From the NCBI GenBank assembly GCA_016218005.1, contig JACRFF010000218.1:1-7979 (forward strand): 7,979 bases of DNA, given 5' to 3'. Position 1 is the first letter of the stretch, and each line of letters opens with the position of its first letter. This document shows positions 1 to 6,781 of this stretch, piece by piece. The DNA is from Ignavibacteriales bacterium (GTDB taxonomy: Bacteria; Bacteroidota; Ignavibacteria; UBA10030). Under the pieces are notes generated by a model. The model did not search any database. It was given only the letters and a program-made list of their open reading frames with translations, and was not told where the DNA came from. The translations under genes were made by a program, and so were the position numbers.

Positions 1-1656
1 AACCGAATGCTCGCCGGAGTTTAATTCGCGATTCACCAGCGTTGCCACTGCTCTGCCAAGCACATCGAAGACTTTCAGCGTCACATGCTGGTGCCGCGAA
101 AGTGAAAAACGAATCGTGGTTGTTGGGTTGAAGGGGTTGGGATAGTTCTGGAACAGTTGAAATCCTGACGGCTGAGTAACTCCTTTGCCTTCGGCGGGAT
201 CGTTCACTCCCACTGTGGTTGTGCTTCTCCATCTGAGCGGTTTGAACGTCCAGAACTGTAGCTTGGTCAGGTTGTCTGCCAGCGTGTTGCCGTTTGCTTG
301 AGCTGTGATCGGACTGATGTCTCTGAGAGAAATATTTGTCGATGATTGCTGCAGGTAAATCTGCACAAACGCCTGTGCCGTCAGATAGAGGAACTCTGCT
401 GCGTCAACAGTTCTCCCACCTACGCTGACTTGCGACTGGACGCGATCCACCATGCTCATCGCAGTTGAATCGGCGGCGCTGATGATTTCACTTCGGTTGA
501 GGGAAACGGAAGGACTGCTGACGGCGGTGATGACAGTGGGACCAAGCATATCGCGAGTTCTCGCCACACTGGGAAATACCCCTGTCTGTTTATAGATACT
601 GAGTGAAGATACAAGCATCTGCCACAAGTCGCACAGCGAAAGGTAATCGTTCCCCACCGTGATATATTCCGGCAAAGCAAACACTGAACCTGTTAAGTTA
701 ATAGCGTCCAGAAGATTCTGAGCAGCGGTGGCAAGCTGGCTCATCGTCATCGCCTTTGTTCTATCATCCACCACAGCGTTGTAAATATCCTTGATTTTCA
801 CGATGGTGAGATTGCGGTTGCGTACCGCCCAACTTAATACTTCCTCATAATGACTCCAGAGCGAATCTTGCTGCGCCTGCGTGTAGCCTTGAAAGAAATC
901 GAGATCGTGCATCACAAACATCATCAGATGAGGTTGGCTTCTCTCTGTTGTGGCGATACGGTAGTCGAGTTCAGTGAGAAGATTCGCTGTTGTTTGTCCC
1001 AGTGCCCACGGTTTGAAAAGGTCTGGAGTAATGAACAATCGTTGATCGTCCGGACGATTCGGAATTCCGAGGAACCAGCCGCTTTCAGTGGAGGCACCCG
1101 TATTTCCTTTGAGTCCGGCGCACATCTTCACACCGAATTGCTTTTCGGCATAGAGGATGGAGGCCTGAAAGAACCGCCCCGTTGAAAATGCGGTGTCACT
1201 GAAAATCTGCATCATTGCTTTCAAACCGCCTACTTTCGTTGAGTCCAATACGCCGCTCATCGGGTCGATCGCATAACTCTCGTAGTCCAAAATTGCTTTC
1301 ACATCCTGTTCCCAATTCACTCCGTTCACACGGTCAATCGGCTGAGGGCGAGGCGGACGATTGGCGCCGTGATGGTTGTAATAGAGTCGATTTGCCTTCA
1401 GCGTATCGATCACATCATGACGGTATTGATTGATCGAGGAAACGGCTAAGCCCGTGAAATAGTAATCTCCCTCGATCCCGTATTTCTTTAGCAGTTGTAC
1501 ATGCTTGGTGAGATTGTTGCAATTCAGTTGTAAGTCATTTCCAGTGAAATAATTCACATTGATGTCCACAACAAAATAGATGGGTTGCCGCTGTGCCCAT
1601 CCATCCCCGATACACGCAAGCGAAAGTGAAAAAACAAATAAAACTTTCGAAGCCAT
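1..1656 (-). CDS. Secreted deacetylase-fold protein with pseudomurein-binding-like repeats and T9SS sorting domain (3' end missing)
   Basis: An open frame of 552 codons runs from ATG at 1656 off the left edge with no stop. Residues 1-21 form a signal peptide (hydrophobic core, GWA|Q cleavage). Residues about 25-297 resemble a glycoside hydrolase/deacetylase barrel: a first strand with an acidic residue (FVVDINVN, D31), a His pair (NHHGANRP, H95-H96) and a late strand ending in His (FVMHDLDFF, H250), as in NodB/CE4-type enzymes. The match is by pattern only, and the canonical paired Asp of NodB motif 1 is absent (D31 is followed by I-N). Residues about 305-357 and 388-436 form two related units (PEYITVGNDY... 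and VSVGGRTVDAAEFLYL) that look like pseudomurein-binding repeats. Residues about 499-552 begin a T9SS type A sorting domain ([31 protein letters not shown]). It is the last visible gene of the minus-strand operon, 9 nt after its neighbour, with a good Shine-Dalgarno. The secreted polysaccharide-modifying role is inferred. Confidence 0.85.
   Translation of the reverse strand, partial: MASKVLFVFSLSLACIGDGWAQRQPIYFVVDINVNYFTGNDLQLNCNNLTKHVQLLKKYGIEGDYYFTGLAVSSINQYRHDVIDTLKANRLYYNHHGANRPPRPQPIDRVNGVNWEQDVKAILDYESYAIDPMSGVLDSTKVGGLKAMMQIFSDTAFSTGRFFQASILYAEKQFGVKMCAGLKGNTGASTESGWFLGIPNRPDDQRLFITPDLFKPWALGQTTANLLTELDYRIATTERSQPHLMMFVMHDLDFFQGYTQAQQDSLWSHYEEVLSWAVRNRNLTIVKIKDIYNAVVDDRTKAMTMSQLATAAQNLLDAINLTGSVFALPEYITVGNDYLSLCDLWQMLVSSLSIYKQTGVFPSVARTRDMLGPTVITAVSSPSVSLNRSEIISAADSTAMSMVDRVQSQVSVGGRTVDAAEFLYLTAQAFVQIYLQQSSTNISLRDISPITAQANGNTLADNLTKLQFWTFKPLRWRSTTTVGVNDPAEGKGVTQPSGFQLFQNYPNPFNPTTTIRFSLSRHQHVTLKVFDVLGRAVATLVNRELNSGEHSV
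31..69. repeat. 39-nt identical block shared with 3537-3575 (copy 1)
   Basis: Encodes the [13 protein letters not shown] part of the sorting domain on the minus strand. All 39 bases match 3537-3575 in the 459-aa gene, while the flanks differ between the two genes. Synonymous positions are identical too, so protein-level selection alone does not explain the match. Confidence 0.85.
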
Positions 1657-1660
1657 TTCT

Positions 1661-1666
1661 TCTCCT
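1661..1666 (-). promoter_or_regulatory. Shine-Dalgarno site (AAGGAG)
   Basis: On the minus strand AAGGAG lies 5 nt before the ATG at 1656 and overlaps the last base of the upstream gene's TAA stop. It is the clearest ribosome-binding site in the left operon and fixes the start of the left-edge gene; the other genes there rely on stop-start overlaps. Confidence 0.75.
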
Positions 1667-3390
1667 TACTTCGTGATAACCAATTTCTTTGTCTGAATAT
1701 ATTTGCTTGCTCTGAGTTGATAGAAATACACACCGCTCGGCAAATCCTTTGCATCTCCGCCGAAGGTGGATCCCTGCCCGTCCGGTCCGAAGGACTCCTT
1801 CCGGAGCAGGCGGGCGCCTCCGGCGGAAAAGACAACCGAATGCTCACCGGGGGATAATTCTCCATCCACAAGTGTCGCCACTTCCCTGCCGAGCACATCG
1901 AAGACTTTGAGCGTGACATGTTCACGTTGCGGAAGTGAGAAGCGAATTGTTGTTGTTGGGTTAAACGGATTGGGATAGTTCTGCTCTAGACCGAATTCCA
2001 TCGGCACACTGCTCAATCCCACGCCTGATGGACTGCTCGGCTCCAGAACAAGTGGCTCCAGCCCTATGCTGATCGCACTGCTGTAGAGATTCTGCGTTGA
2101 GCTGTCCCCTCGAATCATCCTGAACCAGCCGGTCAACGCCGGCTCGAGCGGACGGTTGCCTGAACGGCTCCACGTTAGATACACGGGCTGGTGTGAAACT
2201 GTATCCATCATTCGATGAATAACAAGGTTGGTATCCGCAATCGTCAATCGTGTGTCGTGATATGTTCTGTCTAATCGTCGAACAATTCCCGGCAGATACA
2301 ACGGCTTCTGACCATTGGAAAGCTTTGCTTGGAGTTGCTGATGGTACGCCGGATACATCTGGCGCCACGATTTGTACGCATTACGAATCTGCTCAACGTT
2401 TGCGAACTGTGCAACGACGTTACCCGACTCATCTGCTCGTCCAACGAAATTCTCTCTCAACCATGCAACGAGTTCTTGAATATGAACACGCGGCGGACGT
2501 CCGTCAGTCCCCACTGCACCCGGCACAAGCTGATACGGATGAATCATCCAGTTGAAGTAGCGCACGGCATCAGGGGTGCCGCGCCTTACCGATTCGCGCC
2601 ATTCGATATAAACGCGGAGAAAATCGCGTCGTTGGTACGGCACAGTGCCGTACACCATTCCTTGCGGACCGTGAACTTGATCGTATCCGATGATCCCGCC
2701 GACTTCAGGAATCTTGATAAAGTTTGTGTCTGCGCTTTGACTTGGCTCTGTTAGAAAGCCTCCTTTGTACATCCAGAAATCATTCCGCACTGCTTCACAC
2801 ATCTGAAAAACATTGTCGTAGGGATATGGGTTGGGAATAGGATAGCGGAAGAGTACGGTGTCCATTCCCGGATATGAAGCCATTGTTCCGTGAAAGAACC
2901 AGTTCGCCGCAGACGTATACCCATTGCCGGAAAACACCGCATTCACCCACGGAATGTTGTCAGCCATAACTTGTCGCGCCGTATCGCGATTGATACCGAA
3001 GCCCGGCGATACAGTTCGCCACACATACGGTAGCGATTGCTTAACAGTGAGATGCGAGTGAGTTCCAAGATGATGAATGCCTCCCGGCATGAATGCGGCA
3101 AAGTCGGAAGCATTTCCCCTCCGGACACACGCTTCGGCGTACACGCCCGTCATCTGGGCACTCAATCGCAGACCGACGGAGTCGGCGTAACGAACATACC
3201 ACAAGAACGCGTTGCGATGTGAATTGTAGCTTGCAATCACTGCATTCGTATCGGTGGTATTTGTGATGAGCGGATCGATGTGCACCATGCCGGTAATGTA
3301 GATGGGCATTGGGGATTGGCTTCGAAGTGGCTGGAATCCCAGCATCAAGGCGCAAAGTAACGATAGAAATGACAGTTGATATTTTCTCAT
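1666..3390 (-). CDS. Secreted polysaccharide-deacetylase-like protein with T9SS sorting domain
   Basis: A 574-aa protein. Residues 1-24 are a signal peptide (basic start, Leu-rich core, cleavage near PLRS|QS). The catalytic-like region, about residues 28-350, shows a first strand with His and Asp (GMVHIDP, H37 and D39), a His-x-His motif (LGTHSHLT, H111 and H113) and a later strand ending in His ([10 protein letters not shown]284). This arrangement fits a metal-dependent deacetylase of the glycoside hydrolase/deacetylase superfamily, but I cannot assign a family. Residues about 360-460 are a linker or small beta domain. Residues 469-574 are a T9SS type A sorting domain ([33 protein letters not shown], ending KKLVITK), so T9SS export to the surface or medium is expected. 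Residues about 525-545 are an extra segment absent from the paralogous domains, encoded by a palindromic insertion. The start overlaps the upstream gene's stop by 4 nt (ATGA), which implies coupled translation. Coding status is very sure; the activity is inferred. Confidence 0.9.
   Translation of the reverse strand: MRKYQLSFLSLLCALMLGFQPLRSQSPMPIYITGMVHIDPLITNTTDTNAVIASYNSHRNAFLWYVRYADSVGLRLSAQMTGVYAEACVRRGNASDFAAFMPGGIHHLGTHSHLTVKQSLPYVWRTVSPGFGINRDTARQVMADNIPWVNAVFSGNGYTSAANWFFHGTMASYPGMDTVLFRYPIPNPYPYDNVFQMCEAVRNDFWMYKGGFLTEPSQSADTNFIKIPEVGGIIGYDQVHGPQGMVYGTVPYQRRDFLRVYIEWRESVRRGTPDAVRYFNWMIHPYQLVPGAVGTDGRPPRVHIQELVAWLRENFVGRADESGNVVAQFANVEQIRNAYKSWRQMYPAYHQQLQAKLSNGQKPLYLPGIVRRLDRTYHDTRLTIADTNLVIHRMMDTVSHQPVYLTWSRSGNRPLEPALTGWFRMIRGDSSTQNLYSSAISIGLEPLVLEPSSPSGVGLSSVPMEFGLEQNYPNPFNPTTTIRFSLPQREHVTLKVFDVLGREVATLVDGELSPGEHSVVFSAGGARLLRKESFGPDGQGSTFGGDAKDLPSGVYFYQLRASKYIQTKKLVITK
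1757..1826. repeat. Imperfect palindromic element inserted in frame in a sorting-domain coding region
   Basis: The outer arms CCGCCGAAGG (1757-1766) and CCTCCGGCGG (1817-1826) pair with one mismatch. Inside, CCTGC (1773-1777) pairs with GCAGG (1806-1810). TCCGAAGG (1786-1793) pairs with CCTTCCGGA (1797-1805) around an ACT loop with one bulged C. The segment is GC-rich compared with its surroundings. It encodes about 21 extra residues (about 525-545) between the GEHSVVFSA strand and the LPSGVYFY strand of the 574-aa protein, where the paralogous domains in this window have only a 1-3 residue turn. It looks like a small mobile palindrome of the REP/RPE kind. No second copy is visible here. Confidence 0.6.
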
Positions 3391-4766
3391 TTCATTATCA
3401 GCATAGATTTTGTTTGAGAAAATGTTGGCGTGGTTAATGGATTCGCTCCGCTCACCACAAGCCGATAGAAATAAATTCCGCTCGACAACCGCTCTGCGTT
3501 AAATTGAACCGAATGTTCACCTGCATGTAGTTCTCCATTCACCAGCGTTGCCACTGCTCTGCCAAGCACATCGAAAATCTTTAGACTTACAAACCTGAAA
3601 CCTGAAACTTGAAACTTTATAGTTGTTGTCGGATTAAACGGATTCGGATAGTTCTGGTACAAGACAAATTCCGTCGGCAGTTGATCGCGGTTATCTACAG
3701 AGGTCACACCCTTCCCGAGATTCTCCGCGGCAAATTGAAACACGGAGGTTAACGCTGTATCAAGAACATCAACTTGATAAATTTCTAAATACGGCATCCC
3801 ATAATCCAAGCCTCGTTGCACCGCCGCCTTGAGCACCGTTGCCTTCTCGTTTGGTGTGATGCCGCAATTGTTCATTCGTGTGGGACCATCCTGAACATTC
3901 CACAACATCTGCGCACCGTTTCTCCCTTTATGATCCCACAGAATTTTCCATTGCCCAGCAGTGGGAGGATTCGGGATGCAGCCAGAGATGTCTTCCCGCC
4001 AGACACCAAAGCGATCAGGATATTGCTGAAAACCGTACTGAGCAATCTGCTCGGCTACGTATGTTTGCGAACGACCGCTCACCTTCGGTTCAAATTTGAT
4101 CGTTCCCACCTCAACCCAAAGCGCCTTCTGCGGAAAGGCAGCCATCAATGAGTCCACAACAGTCTTCATCACTGAGAGAAGTTTGTCCGGTGTGTAACCA
4201 TACGTACTCCACGAGCTTCCAAAGGCGTCCGTCTCTGGCAGACCCCACCCATTGGTGACAATTTCGGAACTTCCCCGCACGTACGAAACCGTTGTGCTGT
4301 TGACATAGCGAATTCCCAAGGCTCGGACAAGATTTGTCCACTTCGCGATGTAAACGGAGTCCCACGGTAACGGCATCGTGAGCGTATCACCGTACGTTGG
4401 ATGATTCGGGTTTAGATCAATAAAACGATACCGCTGTGCACCGGCGGCATACACCCAATCTGGCGTGCCTCGAGAGGATGCGGCAATGGAGAGGGAAACT
4501 TTCTTTCCTGCATTTGCTGCTTTTTGAATTTCATTGTCGAGATAGCTCCAGTCGAACTGTCCTTCAGTGGGTTCAAGCGTTTGCCATAGAGTTCGAACTG
4601 CAATCCCGGCAACGAAAGGATTTTCATAGACCTTGGAGTTGGCTTGTCCATCAGCGGCGGACAGACTATAGACTCCTGCGTGAAATGATACTGCTTGGGC
4701 AAAAATGTCAGCTTGCGCCCATAGCGAAAGCAAGAGAACGGATGCGAGAGATGTTACAGTTTTCAT
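3387..4766 (-). CDS. Secreted TIM-barrel glycoside-hydrolase-like protein with T9SS sorting domain
   Basis: A 459-aa protein. Residues 1-24 are a signal peptide ([19 protein letters not shown]..., cleavage near IFA|Q). Residues about 27-350 look like a clan A-type (beta/alpha)8 hydrolase. An early segment, [21 protein letters not shown] (58-77, interrupted only for brevity of quotation), has the typical 'R-x-x-W-x-x-x-E-P-x-x-G-x-F-D-W' pattern of GH42/GH5/GH10-like barrels. E178 in [12 protein letters not shown] and E328 in YLEIYQVDV are candidate acid/base and nucleophile; E168 is an alternative. The exact GH family cannot be fixed by eye. Residues 370-459 are a T9SS type A sorting domain ([37 protein letters not shown]). 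Within it a heptamer repeat encodes the unusual stretch KFQVSGFRF. Its start overlaps the stop of the upstream sorting-domain remnant (ATGA), and its stop overlaps the start of the deacetylase-like gene. It probably cleaves or binds an extracellular glycan. Confidence 0.9.
   Translation of the reverse strand: MKTVTSLASVLLLSLWAQADIFAQAVSFHAGVYSLSAADGQANSKVYENPFVAGIAVRTLWQTLEPTEGQFDWSYLDNEIQKAANAGKKVSLSIAASSRGTPDWVYAAGAQRYRFIDLNPNHPTYGDTLTMPLPWDSVYIAKWTNLVRALGIRYVNSTTVSYVRGSSEIVTNGWGLPETDAFGSSWSTYGYTPDKLLSVMKTVVDSLMAAFPQKALWVEVGTIKFEPKVSGRSQTYVAEQIAQYGFQQYPDRFGVWREDISGCIPNPPTAGQWKILWDHKGRNGAQMLWNVQDGPTRMNNCGITPNEKATVLKAAVQRGLDYGMPYLEIYQVDVLDTALTSVFQFAAENLGKGVTSVDNRDQLPTEFVLYQNYPNPFNPTTTIKFQVSGFRFVSLKIFDVLGRAVATLVNGELHAGEHSVQFNAERLSSGIYFYRLVVSGANPLTTPTFSQTKSMLIMK
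3537..3575. repeat. 39-nt identical block shared with 31-69 (copy 2)
   Basis: Second copy of the sorting-domain block, here in the 459-aa gene. The aligned segment of the intervening 574-aa gene (about 1870-1908) encodes almost the same residues but differs at several bases, so the identity skips a gene. Confidence 0.85.
3591..3618. repeat. Heptanucleotide tandem repeat in the coding sequence (4 units)
   Basis: Four 7-nt units in register: AAACCTG, AAACCTG, AAACTTG, AAACTTT. On the coding (minus) strand this reads as CAGGTTT-type units. It supplies residues around FQVSGFRF (385-392) in the 459-aa protein, replacing the [13 protein letters not shown] segment of the paralogous sorting domains. 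The first two units are identical and the last two have drifted. Confidence 0.7.
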
Positions 4767-4909
4767 TTTATCATCACCATAGTTTTTTGAAGAACAACGT
4801 AAGGCGTTTGCGCCGCAGAACTGCCAACCGAGAGACGATAGAAGTACACGCCGCTAGGCAAACCCGTTGCTATTAAGACAGTTGAATGCTCGCCGGAGTT
4901 TAATTCTCC
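4763..4909 (-). pseudogene. 3' remnant of a T9SS cargo gene (C-terminal half of a sorting domain)
   Basis: The frame ending at the TGA at 4763-4765 reads [26 protein letters not shown]... and ends MVMIK. This is the last 48 residues of a T9SS type A sorting domain, close to those of the three downstream genes. Upstream of 4909 the match stops: the expected FDVLGR-ATLV and NYPNPFNP segments are absent in every frame, replaced by unrelated sequence (the frame continues to an ATG at 4948 as MQENGKNFLDKTL, which I do not regard as genuine). Bases 4884-4906 match 5-27 exactly (23 nt). Its stop overlaps the start of the 459-aa gene by 4 nt, showing it was once the preceding gene of the operon. It has no signal peptide, so as it stands it cannot be a working cargo protein. 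Confidence 0.8.
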
Positions 4910-5031
4910 AAGGGTCTTATCTAGGAAATTTTTCCCATTTTCCTGCAAGCCTTGTGGAGTAGAGCAAGTTGAGCAATACTACAGGAACTACAAGTTGAAT
5001 CTCCGTGTTTTTTTACGCATCATGGTTGGAG
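4910..5031. other. Junction region with no recognisable gene
   Basis: This stretch lies between the end of the sorting-domain homology and the hairpin before the HisA-like gene. I find no coding signal, tRNA or convincing promoter in it. CAAGTTGA occurs twice (4965-4972 and 4991-4998), which may be chance. AGGAA at 4983-4987 sits 7 nt before a TTG (4995) in frame with the next gene, an alternative start. The left operon's true promoter should have lain here or beyond and is missing. Confidence 0.55.
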
Positions 5032-5058
5032 AAAAGCTGGCGAGGACAGCTTTTTTTT
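5032..5058 (+). terminator. Intrinsic terminator-like hairpin before the HisA-like gene
   Basis: AAAAGCTG (5032-5039) and CAGCTTTT (5047-5054) are perfect 8-bp inverted repeats around a 7-nt GCGAGGA loop, and the run of eight T covers 5051-5058. The orientation suits transcripts on the plus strand. It ends 11 nt before the ATG at 5070, so it could end a transcript from a now missing upstream gene or act as an attenuator for the downstream operon. The stem has only three G-C pairs, so its strength is uncertain. Confidence 0.55.
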
Positions 5059-5069
5059 GTTGGTACTCT

Positions 5070-5834
5070 ATGCTACTCATTTTTCCATCCATCGAAATCC
5101 AAAACAACCAGTGCGCCAGGCAAATTCGGCAGGCGGCAGGTTCTCCCATCGCCTATCCCACCGATCCGGTGAAGATGGCGGTCATTTGGCGGGGAGAAAA
5201 TGCGCGCACTCTGCACGTGGTCGATATGGATGGCGTTCGTGAAGGACACATCCTCAACGCCGAATGCATCTGTGCGATGGTGCAGGCGGTCGATATCCCC
5301 ATCCAAGTCAGCGGCGGCTTGCGCACGTACGAAGAAATTCGCGACGTGCTGGCGCTGGGAGTGTACCGCGTCGTTATCGGCACGGCCGCCACGCGCGAAC
5401 CCGGACTTATTGAACGACTCGTGAAGGAGTTCGGCACGCGCAAGATCGCTATCGGCATCGACTCGAAGAATGGAAAAATGTGGATCGAGGGGGGCAAGGT
5501 TGAGGCCGACATCACGCCACTGGAGTTTGCCATGGTGATGAAGAAGGTGGGAGTTTCGCGCATCGTCTTCAGCGAGCGCAATCCCCAAACCAATGAGCAC
5601 TTGCTTCCCATAGAGACGCTCAGGGAACTTGCGATGAAGACCAATGCGCGCTTAACGCTGTGGGGTGGAGTCAACAACTACCGCGACTTGGTAGAACTGC
5701 AAGGGTGCGAGAAGTTCGGCGTCGATTCCGTCATTATCGGCAAGCCGCTGTACGAGAATCGGTTCCCCTGCCAAGCGCTTTGGCGATTGAACGAACAATC
5801 TCTTTCGGACTTCGGTCCCACACGAAGGATCTAA
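5070..5834 (+). CDS. HisA/HisF-family TIM barrel, divergent HisA-like protein
   Basis: A 254-aa protein, the usual size for HisA (ProFAR isomerase, histidine biosynthesis). It aligns from its first strand (MLLIFPSIEI against the family's PAIDL) through LHVVDMDGV (48-56), the phosphate loop SGGLRTYEEI (81-90), IGIDSKNG (128-135), a second loop GGVNNYRDL (199-207) and VIIGKPLYENRF (221-232). The general-base Asp of PAIDL is Glu (E9). The region after strand 6, normally TDI-x-x-DGT with the catalytic Thr, reads SERNPQTN (168-175). The first loop has S for G81. D131 keeps the other catalytic Asp position. So the fold and phosphate binding seem kept while classical ProFAR isomerisation is doubtful; a paralogue with another sugar-phosphate substrate is likely. 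The start at 5070 is chosen from homology. In-frame ATG 5022 and TTG 4995 (with AGGAA 7 nt upstream) would add 16 or 25 residues and read through the hairpin. The stop shares one base with the next ATG (TAATG). Confidence 0.85.
   Translation: MLLIFPSIEIQNNQCARQIRQAAGSPIAYPTDPVKMAVIWRGENARTLHVVDMDGVREGHILNAECICAMVQAVDIPIQVSGGLRTYEEIRDVLALGVYRVVIGTAATREPGLIERLVKEFGTRKIAIGIDSKNGKMWIEGGKVEADITPLEFAMVMKKVGVSRIVFSERNPQTNEHLLPIETLRELAMKTNARLTLWGGVNNYRDLVELQGCEKFGVDSVIIGKPLYENRFPCQALWRLNEQSLSDFGPTRRI
5824..5829 (+). promoter_or_regulatory. Ribosome-binding site (GAAGGA)
   Basis: Purine-rich GAAGGA lies 4 nt before the ATG at 5834, inside the last codons of the HisA-like gene. It supports that start over an in-frame upstream ATG at 5660, which would add 58 residues unrelated to the kinase fold and overlap the HisA-like gene heavily. 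Confidence 0.6.
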
Positions 5835-6781
5835 TGAAACTGACCGTCATCGGACATCTTTGCAAAGATTTCGTTCATCTCCCCAAGGAAACGGACGACA
5901 GCATGGAATCATCGTACGGGGGGATCTTGTATTCGGTGCTGACCCTTGCGCACGTGATGGAGGAGCGCGATACGATCTATCCCATTTTTGGCGTCGGCAT
6001 CGGCGATTATGACGATGTGATTGCGCGGCTGAAGAAATTTCCCAACATCGACGTCGATGGCATTTTTCGATTCAAAGGAAGGACCAACGAGGTTCATCTG
6101 TTCGTTCAGCCCGGCCACGCAAGCCGCATTGAATGTTCCAAAGACATTTCCTCTCCCATTCCGTACTCAAAGATCAAATCATATCTTGATGCTGATGGCG
6201 TGCTGATCAACATGATTTCCGGGTCGGATATTGCACTTGAAACGTTGGACATGATTCGGATAGAGCTGCGGGAGAATCGCATTCCCATCCATTTAGATTT
6301 TCATTCACTCACGCTGGGAATCGACCAAGAGTTCAAGCGGTTCCGGCGGCCGCTGCCTGAATGGCGGCGCTGGTGTTTCATGATGAATTCCATCCAGCTG
6401 AGCGAAGATGAGGCGGCGGGCCTCACCACGGAAGGTTACGACGAGCAAACGTTGATCAATCATCTCATGCCCCTCATGGTCAATGCTTTCATCGTTACGC
6501 GCGGAGACCGAGGTGCAACGTTGGTTCAACAGGATATTCACAAAAAATTGACGCGCACCGATATGCCTGCGTTCGATGCCGGCCCCACCGTCGAAACGGT
6601 CGGATGCGGCGACGTCTTCGGGGCGTCGTACCTTTTTGAATTCGTGAGGACGAAGAATCCTATTCAAGCCGCAATCTTTGCCAATCGGATGGCGGCGGTC
6701 AAATCCACGTTTCGCTCCATCGAGAATCTTCATCTCCTTCGTTCGCACGCAACGACACGCGAGGTCTCGCAACAGCTATGA
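5834..6781 (+). CDS. PfkB/ribokinase-family carbohydrate or nucleoside kinase
   Basis: A 315-aa protein of typical family length; it should transfer phosphate from ATP to a sugar, nucleoside or similar alcohol in the cytoplasm. The first strand is MKLTVIGHLCKD, followed by a glycine pair (YGGILYSVLTLA, G29-G30), a FGVGIGDYDDV segment (52-62), the NSIQLSEDEAAGL motif (185-197), VTRGDRGATLV (221-231) and the C-terminal signature ETVGCGDVFGASYL (254-267), with D260 as the expected catalytic base. In the signature the usual DTTGAGD is altered to ETVGCGD but keeps G-x-G-D. The substrate cannot be read from sequence. It overlaps the HisA-like gene by 1 nt and the aspartokinase gene by 4 nt (ATGA), so the three are almost certainly co-transcribed. 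Being next to a HisA-like barrel suggests that both may act on a phosphorylated sugar or sugar-amine; that is inference. Confidence 0.88.
   Translation: MKLTVIGHLCKDFVHLPKETDDSMESSYGGILYSVLTLAHVMEERDTIYPIFGVGIGDYDDVIARLKKFPNIDVDGIFRFKGRTNEVHLFVQPGHASRIECSKDISSPIPYSKIKSYLDADGVLINMISGSDIALETLDMIRIELRENRIPIHLDFHSLTLGIDQEFKRFRRPLPEWRRWCFMMNSIQLSEDEAAGLTTEGYDEQTLINHLMPLMVNAFIVTRGDRGATLVQQDIHKKLTRTDMPAFDAGPTVETVGCGDVFGASYLFEFVRTKNPIQAAIFANRMAAVKSTFRSIENLHLLRSHATTREVSQQL

Noticed and set aside
850..1185. Plus-strand open frame of 111 codons
   Set aside because: It lies wholly inside the left-edge minus-strand gene, which has clear domains, and its translation has no recognisable features. It is an antisense shadow.
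3591..3618. CRISPR-like short repeat
   Set aside because: The units are 7 nt and contiguous without spacers, and they lie in a coding region.
4910..4948. MQENGKNFLDKT... as the true N-terminus of a 61-aa protein
   Set aside because: The stretch has no signal peptide, no Shine-Dalgarno and no similarity to sorting domains. The rest is half of a domain that works only as a C-terminal tail.
4965..4998. Direct repeat CAAGTTGA as a target-site duplication
   Set aside because: An 8-mer occurring twice 26 bp apart is weak, and nothing resembling a mobile element lies between the copies.
5073..5677. Two long minus-strand open frames opposite the HisA-like gene
   Set aside because: Both are antisense to a gene with clear family motifs and show no domain features of their own; they reflect GC-rich codon bias.
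5660..5833. Upstream in-frame ATG extending the PfkB kinase by 58 residues
   Set aside because: The extension overlaps the end of the HisA-like gene and encodes Arg-rich sequence unrelated to the family. MKLTVIGHLCKD at 5834 is the proper first strand and has its own ribosome-binding site.
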